Source: Portulaca oleracea (taxonomy: Eukaryota > Streptophyta > Magnoliopsida > Caryophyllales > Portulacaceae). Taken from it: a stretch of DNA of 64,000 bases. Numbering within the stretch: position 1 is the first letter of the stretch; each line of letters opens with the position of its first letter. Below, piece after piece: positions 23,493 through 34,405 of the stretch. Below the pieces are notes generated by a model. That model saw nothing but the letters and a program-made list of their open reading frames with translations, was not told where the DNA came from and made no database searches. A program made the position numbers and the translations under genes. The stretch is from contig CM055868.1 in NCBI GenBank assembly GCA_029582165.1, positions 19,526,391 through 19,590,390 of the forward strand, read 5' to 3'.

Positions 23493-23986
23493 CATTGGAA
23501 GAAATCAAAGATATCATCACCTCTTCCCCGCTCATGGTCAACTAAACGACCGGAAGGACATCTTGACTTGAGGTTGTTCAAAGGTGGTAGGAGTTGGAGA
23601 GGAAGGAAGAAGAAGAGGTCATGGTGGAAGAAGCTGATTATGTACCTCTCATGTGCACCACGTCTCTCTAGAATTAAACGGGTATTTAGGTCGAGCTAGG
23701 GACCTAAAACAAGCGCTCTATAGGAGACATCCCATAATTTTTGAGCTTCCTACTTCAAAATTTTAATTTTTGCATTTTTCTAATTTTGTTTCTTTTCTTC
23801 TTTTTAATTTTTCTTTTTTAGTTTTCTTTAGGTTTTTCTATTTTTCTTGTCTTTTTAGTTTTTCTTTATTTCTTTCTTTTGTAATTTGAGGTATTAGTTC
23901 TAGGTTTAAAAAAAAATAGAGGAAAAAATGATGTGAAAAAATAGAAAAAGTTGGAGTTGAAAAATAAGAAAATTGAAGTTGGAGTG
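23493..23986 (+). other. Noncoding 3' flank of the A gag-like frame
   Basis: Contains the phrase AACAAGCGCTCTATAGGAGA near 23712, similar to AACTAGCACTTCTTAGGAGG after the ORF of element B near 27169. A very T-rich run (23755-23890) follows. Element B begins at 23987. Confidence 0.6.
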
Positions 23987-25888
23987 TGATAACTGCGTTT
24001 CATGACTATATTTTTGTTGGTTTTTTAATAGTGAATTAGGGATAGTTTTGAGTATGAACCTTGATTTTTATCCCAATTTCCCTACTACACTTGGTGTTTT
24101 TGTTTTTGAGGTGGATTTGTAGGTTTTGAGGCCAAAACACCAATTTTCTCTCAATTTCTGACAAGATTGAAGACACCACGGGGCTTACATGACAAACCCA
24201 GACCATGGTACAAATTTGGAACGGAAAGGAACAAGGAACGACCGGGCAATGCACACCGACTGGCGGTAGTGGCGCCACGGTCCCAGGCTGGAGTTTTCCG
24301 CAAGCAAGGAAAGCAGCAGCAGTATTCTTTTGGGCCATCAATTGACTTCATTCATCCTTTTCAAAATCGGCCCAATCACAAAGAGGAAGAAGTTGGCACT
24401 CAATTTTATCCATTCGCCCAGCCTTCATGCGGCCCAATCATACCAAAGAAAAAAGTGAGGGGCAGATCAATTCATGGTATTTCATTCAACCATTCGGCCC
24501 ATACACATGAGAGATAGGTGGAAAAATTCAATTCATCCATCCATCCATTGATGCCCTCAACACAAAAAGAGGGAAGTGGAGCCCATTGAATTCATTCATC
24601 CAGCCATTCATTCGGTCCATGAATTCAATGCGGCCCAATCACCATCATTTCATGCAACATCAATTGGCCCAATGAAAGAAGAGAGAGGGGAGGCAATTAA
24701 TTGAAGTCGGTCAACCATTCATCCATCTGGCTTGGACTTTACCGAGACTTAAGAAGAAGAGAAAGCAAGCTTGAGGAAGTGGCTATCACGGGGCAGCCGT
24801 GGGGAAGGCCACAGAACGTGAACTTGGGCGTGACTTGCAAGCAAAAGAGAAAAGATGTGACGGTTATATGGGGGTTATTATTCATTATTCTATTATTTAT
24901 TCATGATCATTTAGTCATCAATTATCCATTTGACCGCCCATCCATCCATCCACCCCATTGGAAGAGAGAAAAAAACTCCAATCTATCCCTCCACTCATCA
25001 ATTACTCCATCAAGACCAATATCAAGATTGATTCAAGAAGGATTAAGATCAAGATTTGGGAAGAAATTTTCATCGCTCGCGAGGAAGACGCCGACCCGGG
25101 ATTGAAAGGCTCAATGGTCGTATTCCTTGTAGTTTGTATTTCTTTTCGATTCATTCTTTGTTTTGAGAATTTATCATGATGTTTGGAACTTGTGTCGTGT
25201 TTTCATTAATGATGACTGAGTAGTTTCTTTGAATTCTAGGGTTTTGCAACCCGAAACAATGTAGTTTGATTGATTGTTATTAGTTTGTGCATGAATTCTT
25301 GATTAGAATCAATAGAAGCTTGTGTTTTCCATGTTTATGAGTATTCTTAAGGCCTTGGATATTTGTAAGTTTAAGATTAACCTAAGAAGTACTGAAAGGT
25401 GAATTAGGGTAATCTGACTACCAATCTATCTACCTAGGTTTACAAAAGTTGAAAAAGGAGTAGTAAACTAAGGAATCATTAGATAACCTGATCTTTAGAG
25501 AACTGTAATTCTGTTTAATCTGAAAGGCACACGAAAGTTGTTGATTAGGTTGTTTAGAACAATTCTATTTAGCATCGAAAGGGTGATAGGATTCAGAGGT
25601 TGTCGATTCTTGATTCATTCTCGAATGTATGATTGTGCAGGCCAGGTTTTAGTAATCGAACTTGTTGTTAGGTTAGCATCTCCCTAGAAGTCTTTCTCTC
25701 TTGATTAGAAAATTAGATTAATTTTTCCTACTTTATTAGTTTTATTAGTTTCTTAAACCTTACCAAAACCCAAAAACCTGATTAGCTTAGCAATCGTGAT
25801 AGAGATTAGTTTTCTGTGCTGCTAACTGAGTCCCTGTGGGATCGACCTTGACTTGCTACTACGTACACCGTGCGCTTGCGCCCTGTCA
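23987..25888 (+). repeat. 5' LTR of element B (about 1.9 kb)
   Basis: Starts TGATAACTGC and ends GCGCCCTGTCA. Closely matches 28908-30584. It includes a repeated TCATCCATCCATCC-style stretch and a degenerate palindrome zone near 24255-24295, where the 3' LTR still has CCACGGTCTGACCGTGG (29177-29193). Confidence 0.88.
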
Positions 25889-25894
25889 AGTTTT

Positions 25895-25912
25895 TGGCGC
25901 CGTTGCCGGGGA
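25895..25912 (+). other. Primer binding site of element B (Asp-tRNA type)
   Basis: TGGCGCCGTTGCCGGGGA, six bases after the LTR end. Confidence 0.92.
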
Positions 25913-26008
25913 CTCTGTGGCTAGCAGTCGGTAAATGAACCTCTTAGGTTGACTAAGCTATTTTCTGTTTTCTTTTTTTTCTTTTCTTAGATCTTTTTTA
26001 AAAAAAAA

Positions 26009-27154
26009 ATGGCAATTCTTGATTTTCCCCAATTTGAGCAGGAATTATTTTGGCATTATTTTGAGTGATTACTTGCATGTCCTGTTTCACATGGTATTGG
26101 GCCTGGGAAATCAAATATTCTTGACATTGTTGCTGAGGGGGTGAATAGAGAGACTCGTACTCTATTAGAATATTTTGGTTTCTATGCTAAAACTGTTGAT
26201 GAAGCTTGAAGTTTGCTTGAGTGGCTTGCACGTGATACTCGTGATTTTGAAAATTATTATTGTGCATCATCTTTCTCCAATCTTTGTGCATCTCATGCTA
26301 GATTATGTACTCAACCCCATTGTTTGTCTCCTTGTCGTTTCTGTCGTTCTTTTGACCATGATGAATCTACATGCCCCGATTTAGCCAAACTTGATATTTT
26401 CATGAGGGCAATGCAAGAGCAACAAGATAAGTTGAAAGCTTGTCTAGAGAAAATAGAGGGAATAGTTGACCCTTCTAAGTCATCTTTGCCAACTGTTGCT
26501 CCTTCCCATCCTAGCTTGCCTAGAGACACTACTGATGGTGTCTTTGCTTTTCAAAATGTATCCTCACCTTTTTCTCAGTCGACGGGGTTTGAGGTGAGCG
26601 ATTCCCATGGGTTTGATGCTAGATGTGATGATGATGTTTGTCATGAGTGAATTGATGCTATTGATGAGGAGACTTGTGAGGGGTTTGTGGGTGGATTAGA
26701 ACCTTCAAGAAAAGAAATTGATGATGTATTCCATGCTTCTATTCCTTGTTCACCATCTTCCCTTGCCCCTAAGAACCTTGAGGAGCCCCTTCCCTGTGAA
26801 AAGACCATTGATGTTCATGTTGATGTGGGGTGTGTGGTTGACTCTTGTGATGTGACTGTGATTGAGGGGACCAACAATGTTCTTGATTTGTCCTTAGGCA
26901 CTTTAGAAGGGTTTCATCCCTATCTTGATCCATATTGTAAATGCCTAGAGGACTCAGCTAAGAAAATCATGTGGATTACTTATTTTGATTCTTTTGATTT
27001 TTCTAGTACTTTTGATTTATTTGAGAGAGTGCAACTAACATTCTTTGCCATGAGTATTTTGTTGCTCTCTTATATGCAGGCTTGTGAACCGCATGCTGCG
27101 GAGTTTGACAAGCTTCTAAGGGCCTTCACTGCATCTGAGGTGAGTTTCGTCTAG
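26009..27154 (+). pseudogene. Gag-like protein of element B with CCHC knuckle, three in-frame TGA stops
   Basis: A 381-codon frame from MAILDFPQF. It contains SLLEWLARDTRDFENYY and a clear CCHC knuckle, CRFCRSFDHDESTC (C-x2-C-x4-H-x4-C), at about 26335-26376, then a coiled-coil-like segment (MRAMQEQQDKLKACLEKIEG). The C-terminal third is acidic and of no known family. TGA codons interrupt at about 26066, about 26206 and 26648-26650. Each is one C-to-T change from CGA, so an intact ancestor is plausible. I do not recognise the N-terminal domain; the knuckle and position suggest a nucleocapsid-type gag. Confidence 0.65.
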
Positions 27155-28907
27155 CTAAAGACATTAAACTAGCACTTCTTAGGAGGCAACCCAAGCGTTT
27201 AATTGCTTTATTAGGTTTTATTTCGTTCCTTTAATTTTTTTTTTCTTTTTTTAGAGTGCGATGCAGTATGTCGTTTCCCTCTTGTTGCATGCTACCCTTA
27301 TTCGAAATGCATTACGGACACTGCTTTGTCCAAGCATGGGGGGTTTGGGTTGATTGTCTTAAAATCATGTGCTTGAGTGAGACTGACCTTTATAATTGCA
27401 TATTTGTTAGTTTCTTTTTGTGTTAGTTAGACTTTGAATTCGCATGTAGGTTGCATAAAGGAGTAGTTTTCTTGCTTTCTTGTTAAAAAATTAGGATAGT
27501 CTTTCGCCTTTGAGAGGTGTTTGGATTGTCTTTGCAAGTGTGTACTCATGAGATTTTTGGCTTGATGTAGATGATAGGAGAAACTTGGTTGTTTGTTTGA
27601 CTTAGGTTGGTTGTCTTGTTTGTGATTCATATGGTCTTGATCAATTCATGTACATGATAATGAAATTCCTATGTTTGGTACATCAAAGGAACTAGTTGTA
27701 GTGATTGTGGTAGGGTAACTCGTGAGACTTCTTAAGCCTAAAAGACTATCACTTTTATAGTCTCTTTTCTTTTGAGTGTGACCTTGCCATGTTTGCATCT
27801 CTAGAACTTGATTTGACTCTCTTTGAAACTGCATTTGACTTGTGCATTATGTTAATATGATTGAGGCCCATTTTGTAGCCACATAGCCAAAAAGCCACCT
27901 GACATCTTGACTTCTTTTTGCTAGCCCTTTACTAACCATTTTTCCTGTCTTGTTGTTTACCCTATTCGTGCACACCTTTGGCCTGTTCTTAATTCCATAC
28001 CCTTTAGCCAAATTAGTGGAGTAACGATTCAGTTGGAGACAGTTTTTGTAGTCTATATCTTTGGTGACTTTGTTGGTTGGTTCACTTGATGAGGGAAGCA
28101 TAGCTCATAGTCATTAGTTATCCCCTCTTTTCATTTGAGGTTGAAATTGGGTTGAAAGGAAATGAGTCCATCTTTATGTATCTATGCTATTCACCACAAC
28201 AAAAAAAAATGAAACATGTTTCCAAAAAAAAAGGGAAAAAAAAAAGAAGTTTTGAGGAATAAGGTGAATAGCATGGTAGTGTTCTTGCTTATATTAACTC
28301 TTATGCTTCATTGTGGTGTGATGTAAAAAGCGTTGTGCTATATGAATTGGTAATGTTGCTCTTTAGGTCCTTGGCTCTTAGCTTCACATTACCCAAATGA
28401 ATTCCCTCCTTACCCTACACCTAAGCCCCATTACAACCCTTGAAAAGTCCTCATGATTAACATTTGTGTATATTGTCTATAGCGGTAGAGAATTGAGAGT
28501 CTTGTCAAGATTATGGTAGGTTGTTTACATTGGTTGAAGGTTTTAAGTGAACCGTTATATCTTTTGCAAACACACGAGAGGGGAGTGATCGACATACCCT
28601 AAAGTGAGGTCCTACCGATCCCAACTAGTTCGCCAAACATGTGAATGAATTTTGATTGCATTTTAGTTGTGATGGATTAGTTCTGTTGCTTCTCGACATG
28701 TGACTCTATTTCAGACAGCAATTCCTGTTTCAATTTGATTCTTAATCTCGCTAGGGAGTCTCTTTGTGTATGCTTGTTTGGGCTTTCTAATATGCCATTT
28801 TTATTAGAGGAGGTGTGAGTAGACTTATTTTCCATTTCAAGTCCATTCATTGTGTTTTGAGTCTTGTACTTGCTTGAGGACAAGCAAGGAGTAAGCATGG
28901 GGGGATT
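27155..28907 (+). other. Long noncoding 3' region and polypurine tract of element B
   Basis: About 1.75 kb without a credible frame. It begins with an AACTAGCACTTCTTAGGAGG block and ends in a polypurine stretch (CATGGGGGGATT, about 28896-28907) directly before the 3' LTR. An A-rich run lies near 28199-28250. Confidence 0.7.
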
Positions 28908-30584
28908 TGATAACTGCATTTCATGACTATATTTTTGTGGGTTTTTGATAGTGAATTAGGGATAGTTTTGAGTGTGAACCTTGATTTTTATTCCAATTTC
29001 CCTACTACACTTGGTGTTTTTGTTTTTGATGTGGATTTGTAGGTTTTGAGGCCAAAACACCAATTTTCTCTCAATTTCTGGCAAGATTGAAGACACCACG
29101 GGGCTTACATGACAAACCTAGACCATGGTACAAATTTGGAACGGAAAGGAACAAGGAACGACCGGGCAGTGCACACCACGGTCTGACCGTGGTGGCTGGC
29201 ATGGTCCTGGCTGCTGGAGTTTTCCGCAAGCAAGGAAAGCAGCAGCAGTATTCCTTTGGGCCATCAATTGACTTCATTCATCCTTTTCAAAATCGGTCCA
29301 ATCACAAAGCGGAAGAAGTGGGCACTCAATTTTATCCATTCGCCCAGCCTTCATGCGGCCCAATCATACCAAAGAAAAAAGTGAGGGGCAGATCAATTCA
29401 TGGTATTTCATTCAACCATTCGGCCCAAACACATGAGAGATAGGTGGAGAAATTCAATTCATCCATCCATCCATTGATACGCTCAACACAAAAAGAGGGA
29501 AGTGGAGCCCATTGAATTCATTCAACCAGCCATTCATTCGGTCCATGAATTCAATGCGGCCCAATCACCATCATTTCATGCAACATCAATTGGCCCAATG
29601 AAAGAAGAGAGAGGGGAGGCAATTAATTGAAGTCGGTCAACCATTCATCCATCTGGCTTGGACTTTACCGAGACTCAAGAAGAAGAGAAAGCAAGCTTGA
29701 GGCAGTGGCTATCACGGGGCAGCCGTGGGGAAAGCCACGGACCGTGAAGCTGGGCGTAGCTGGGCGTGACTTGTAAGCAAAAGAGAAAAGATGTGACGGT
29801 TATATGGGGGCTATTATTCATTATTCTATTATTTATTCATGATCATTTAGTCATCAATTATCCATTTGACCGCCCATCCATCCATCCACCCCATTGGAAG
29901 AGAGAAAAAAACTCCAATCTATCCCTCCACTCATCCATTACTCCATCAAGACCAATATCAAGATTGATTCAAGAAGGATTAAGATCAAGATTTGGGAAGA
30001 AATTTTCATCGCTCGCGAGGAAGACTCCGACCTGGGATCGAAAGGCTCAACGGTCGTATTCCTTGTAGTTTGTATTTCTTTTCGATTCTTTCTTTGTTTT
30101 GAGAATTTATCATGATGTTTGGAACTTGTGTCGTGTTTTCATTAATGATGACTGAGTAGTTTCTTTGAATTCTAGGGTTTTGCAACCCGAAACAATGTAG
30201 TTTGATTGATTGTTATTAGTTTGTGCATGAATTCTTGATTAGAATCAATAGAAGGTTGTGTTTTCCATGTTTATGAGTATTCTTAAGGGCTTGGATATTT
30301 GTAAGTTTGAGATTAACCTAAGAAGTACTGAAAGGTGAATTAGGGTAATCTGACTACCAATCTATCTACAAAGGTTTGCGAAAGTTGAAAAAAGAGTAGT
30401 AAACTAGGGAATCATTAGATAACCTGACCTTTAGAGAACTTTAATTTTGTTTAACCTGAAAGGCACACGAAAGTTGTTGATTAGGTTGTTTAGAATAATT
30501 CTATTTAGCATCGAAAGGGCGATAAGATTCAGAGGTTGTCGATTCTTGATTCATTCTTGAATGTATGATTGTGCAGGCTAGGTT
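28908..30584 (+). repeat. 3' LTR of element B, truncated
   Basis: Matches the 5' LTR from its first base to GGTT at 30584, then passes abruptly into sequence of element A. The insert GGCTGGGCGTAG near 29752 is not in the 5' copy. Confidence 0.85.
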
Positions 30585-33048
30585 CTCACATCTCGACTCC
30601 CTCTCTCTCTCACACAGCCATAGCGACTGTGACAAGCTCTTACCCACACCATTTCTCTCTTCCCATCTCTCAATTCGACTCCCTCACTTCTTTATATTTT
30701 CGATCCCAAACCCTAAATTCCTCTCCTCTGCTGCGAATTTGCTGTTGGGATTCAAAATTTTTTCCAGATTCTTCCTTAGCGTGTGGCATTGTTCAAGCGT
30801 TTAGTTCTCCACATCTAAGTGAGGTATTTCTAGTGTCATTGTGTGAATTTCTTTCCCCTCTCATCTGATTGGTTCGTTTGTCATGCTCTATTGAGTTAGG
30901 GTTTGAATTTGTCAATATTTACACATGATTTTTCCTCACTATGTGTTGAGTTCGAATGCTATGCCATTGTTTTGATGTTTTGTGTGATTAATTGTTGCTT
31001 TTCATCTGTTGAACACACACACAAGCTTGTTACACTAAGAATTCTTGTCGATTTTTGCACTTAATTCTATCTCATTGTGTGTCGAGTTCAGATGCGTTGT
31101 TCTTGTTTGCTGTTTTGTGCAATTATCTGCTACATTTCATCTGTCAAAACATGTACACCCAGGCCTTGCTAAAAGTCTCTATCGAGAATCACACACTCAC
31201 ACTGGGAATTGTATTAGTGTGTCGTTTTGGTATTCTCTATATATGTGCTGTGTGTATTACTCATTTTGACAAGCAAGAACTAATCCTCTTTGGTGGATAC
31301 ATGTTCAAAGTGCTCCGATCTGAGGTAACCTTTTGTGTATCTTGTGCATAAGTGGGTTCGTTGTCCCCATGGTTTGGTTGTTTCATTTCATTGCTTTATC
31401 ATTGGTAAGGCCGGTCATGAGAGATGTTTCACCCTCAATTACCGCCTCAAAAGAATGAGATTCGGGGTTGAGGTTAGCTAGAGTCAATGTAAATTTTGTG
31501 AATAGTTTGTTTTTCGTTAAGTTCTTTAGCTAGTGTCTTGTTTTTTGTTTTGTTTTGTTCTTTTTCTTTTATGCATGCGAACATTCACACTTATTATGTT
31601 TTTCTTGTTCATTCCTAACCCAAGTGTAATGTTTTCCTGGATCGCGGATTGGTTTTGTTTTTTAATTGAAGACCATGAGGTAACCTCGTTCCGCTCTCTT
31701 TGTCGTGTATATATCTTGATCCTTTTGCATGCTTGACTTTTCTTTCGGTGGCGAACCCCTAGTATGTGCTTGTTGGGTATAGTTTGCTGTTGGAGCCGTG
31801 TGGGCTCGGGTCGCCACCACTTTTACTTGCTAGTTGTTTTTTGTTAGGTTCTCTACCCTTATCATGTGATACGAGGACATTGTGGAGTTTTAAGGGGGGG
31901 GGGATATTTTGTTTCAAGGGTAGATCACCTAGATGTTTTGGTTTTTGTTTTCCTAGTTTTTGCCTAAAATTTGAAAAATTTTCGTGTGAAAAAGGAGAAA
32001 AAAAGGGAGTGAAAGCCTTAAAAGTTTTTCTTTCAGTTTTGTTTTTGCTTTGTTTTGCTTTGCTTCTTGGATCATGTTGTCGAAATTAAGAAGCCATTCT
32101 TAATCTTCTTTAAAAGTAACCGGTCTGAGCATTTTCGAACCTGTCTCGGGTACTAGTCATGACTTACCTTCTTAGACTCCCTTCATTGAGTGTCTAGTGA
32201 GACCCCTGATTCCTTTCACGTTCCGATTGGAACCGGGAGATTCTAGGGGTTTGTGTCCGAGCTTGTTTTGTTTTCCTATTTAGCAAACGCAAAAGCAAAA
32301 AGTTCAAAAAGAAAGAAAAAGAAATCAAAAGCTAAAATAACCGGATTATGTGGGGCGTGTCGCTGAATGACATTAACCACTGTACACTTACCCAGCCTAC
32401 ACGGGCCCGGTATCAGTGATACGACACGGATACCCCTTAACCCTCCTCCTATATCGCTTTGCGACGGAGATACGAATAGAAAAGACTGTGTTGGGAGGGT
32501 AAACCCCATATTTGGGCCGTCCAATTACCGAAAGTAAGGCAAATACCGACCTTTAAAAAAAAAAGCAATTTCATTGGTGAAACCAACCAAAAAGAAAAAG
32601 AAAAAGTTTATGCTTCTAAAAATGTGGAACCTCTCCATGGATCACCTACGGCCCTCACCAAGCCAAGGGCGACCAAATGCGAGGAAGGGCAACTCTTTCC
32701 TTGTTCGTTTCTTTGTTTTCGAGCTCGGGCATGAGTCTTTGGAGTCTTTTGAATTCGGTTAGAACCCACTTGCACATTTGCACATGGGGTTTTGCTTGGC
32801 ATAAGGTGTAGGGGGTTGAAAATCTTCAAGATTGACCTTTATTTGAGATGGGTGTTTGTGAGATGCTCCTAACGGTTCCTTTTGGAGGCTTAATAACGTT
32901 TTCTTAATTTAGGTTGCAAGATCCTTTGAATCGAAGCTTTTGTTTCTCTTTCCTTTTGTTTTCTTCGGTTTTGTTTTCACTTTCCCTCTCTCCTTTTTCT
33001 TTAGCTTTTTGGGCATAGTTGCTACAAACCCTCACAAGTCCATCTCCT
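30585..33048 (+). other. Element A 3' internal noncoding region
   Basis: Starts with a pyrimidine-rich, leader-like stretch (30585-30740). The part from about 31300 is the reverse-orientation counterpart of 34420-36140 in element C, the region between the env-position ORF and the polypurine tract. No env-position ORF survives here. It includes the conserved block at 32347-32530. It is interrupted at 33048 by element C and continues at 46315. Confidence 0.75.
32347..32530 (+). other. Conserved noncoding block, copy in element A
   Basis: By eye nearly nine of ten positions match the reverse strand of 35032-35220 in element C. It contains GTATCAGTGATAC (a perfect 6-bp inverted repeat around one base) and the shared phrases CCTCCTCCTATATCGCTTTG and GGGCCGTCCAATT. 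No open frame is shared by the two copies. Confidence 0.8.
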
Positions 33049-34393
33049 TGTTCGGTTGTAATTTTTGTGGTTTTATAAGTAAGGATGTCGAACTCGAGGA
33101 TGGGTGTGAGGTTTGTCTAGGTTTTTGGCTTGTTAGAGGTTTTCAATTACGGAAAACATTAAATTATGAAAATTAAGCGATTAAACTATCCCTAATCATG
33201 ATACTAAACATGACCATTAAAAAGAACACAATCAAACAAGTAATTACTACTATAAATGAAAGAAATCTATAAGCTTATCAAACGAACATTTAATAAAATT
33301 CTAACTACCACTAAGATCAAAGCAAGCAAATAGCAATTAAATAGCAACTAATTAATCTAAACAAGATTAGAATGTAGTCCATACCCTTGATGACTAGTCA
33401 AAATCGATCTCCATTCTTCATTCTTCATCTTCGTTTGCAACTTTCCCCGAACAAAATAGAAAGTTGTGAATTAAGTTACTAAGGACCCTGAAATCTTCAC
33501 TCTAAGTAAGATTTGTGGCCCTTAATCCCCCTTTTCACTAAAAGATTGATTGTTTGTGGCTAATCTAGGAACCTTCAAATGCAAACTTCAATGAAATCTA
33601 AAGCATAAAGTAATGAAGATAAAGGAAAGCAGAAAATTACTTTGAAGAAAAGTTGATTACATTCAAAATCTCAAGAACTTGGAGAACAAGGCAAGAGAAA
33701 ATCCTTAGAGAGAGAAAGTAAAAACTTAATTAAGAAATCATTAAAACTACTAATTACAAACTAAAACTTCAGCTAATTGTTCCCTTAAATGGAATCGCAG
33801 CTAAGGCTCTTATAATAACCTAAGTTAGTTGCACAAAACGCAGCATCTCATTTCCAGCCTGTACGCAGAAAACAGAATTGGCTCGGGCGAGCCAGAATGC
33901 TGCTCGGGCGAGCAAGCATTCTGGTCACGTGTTTCTTGTTCCTCGGCAACTTCTCCTCGGCAGTTCAGAAGCTCAGCTCGGTCGAGCAGGGCCCTTGCTC
34001 GGGCGAGCTGGCCCTCTGTTTCTTCATTGCCTTAGCCATATTTTTCGAACTTTTCCACGGTCGTTGTACAGAAGCATGGCTCGGCCGAGCCAGTATGTTG
34101 CTCGGGCGAGCCAGCTTTCTGTCTCTTCTCTTCTTGGCTCAAAATCAATCGGCAATTCTCGCTGACCTTCCAGAGGTGTTGCTCGGGCGAGCCAACATGC
34201 TGCTCGGTCGAGCAACCCTTCTGCCTCCACCCCTTATTTGGTGAGTTTTTGCTCCGTTTTGGCTCCATTTTAGGTCGCTCTCTTATTTTCCTACAAAACT
34301 ACAAAAATCTCATAACTCGAATAAAATACGGGGTTAGAACGTATAAAAACTCCCTAATAAAGAGAAGAATTCGGCTCGAAACGAGACCGTACA
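33049..34393 (-). repeat. 3' LTR of element C (1345 bp)
   Basis: Minus strand starts TGTACGGTCTCG and ends CAACCGAACA. Contains eight palindrome units and, on the minus strand, a TATA box (TATAAGAG, plus 33807-33814). Confidence 0.93.
33881..34213 (-). promoter_or_regulatory. Four palindrome pairs, 3' LTR of C
   Basis: Twelve-base units GCTCGGnCGAGC start at 33881/33902, 33976/33997, 34079/34100 and 34181/34202. Every pair is exactly 21 bp apart; pairs are 95, 103 and 102 bp apart. The unit at 34079-34090 is a perfect palindrome. Each pair is followed by a TTCTG-like phrase. The nearest unit is about 65 bp from the TATA box. Confidence 0.93.
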
Positions 34394-34405
34394 CCACTCC
34401 CACAC
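34394..34405 (-). other. Polypurine tract of element C
   Basis: The minus strand reads GTGTGGGAGTGG directly before the 3' LTR. The matching site in element E (51852-51863) reads TGTGTGGGACTG. Confidence 0.75.

Larger units (their letters stand above)
23987..30584 (+). mobile_element. Gag-only LTR retrotransposon B (Athila-type PBS), 3' LTR truncated
   Basis: 5' LTR 23987-25888, PBS TGGCGCCGTTGCCGGGGA at 25895-25912, one gag-like frame (26009-27154), a long noncoding region, polypurine tract ending at 28907, and a 3' LTR from 28908 that matches the 5' LTR until 30584 and then stops. The missing 3' LTR end is about 260-300 bp. No pol domain is present. It is nested in A between the gag and the 3' noncoding region; its duplication cannot be tested because the right border is lost. 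Confidence 0.88.

Noticed and set aside
24536..24610. TCATCCATCCATCC tracts in the B LTRs as a microsatellite locus
   Set aside because: Imperfect and present in both LTR copies, so part of the LTR and not an independent repeat.
31055..31351. Plus-strand frames of 74-107 codons in the A 3' region (31045-32089)
   Set aside because: Hydrophobic-looking but overlapping in several frames and not shared with the homologous region of element C.
33881..34213. Regularly spaced palindromic repeats taken as a CRISPR-like array
   Set aside because: Units are 12 bp, spacing is 9 bp within pairs and about 80-90 bp between them, they sit in an LTR ahead of a TATA box, and the sequence is plant nuclear DNA.
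33878..34244. Overlapping open frames on both strands with repeated LLGRAS / ARAS phrases (also at 45816-46184)
   Set aside because: They are translations of the GCTCGGGCGAGC palindrome units and not a repeat protein. No start context and no conservation outside the array.
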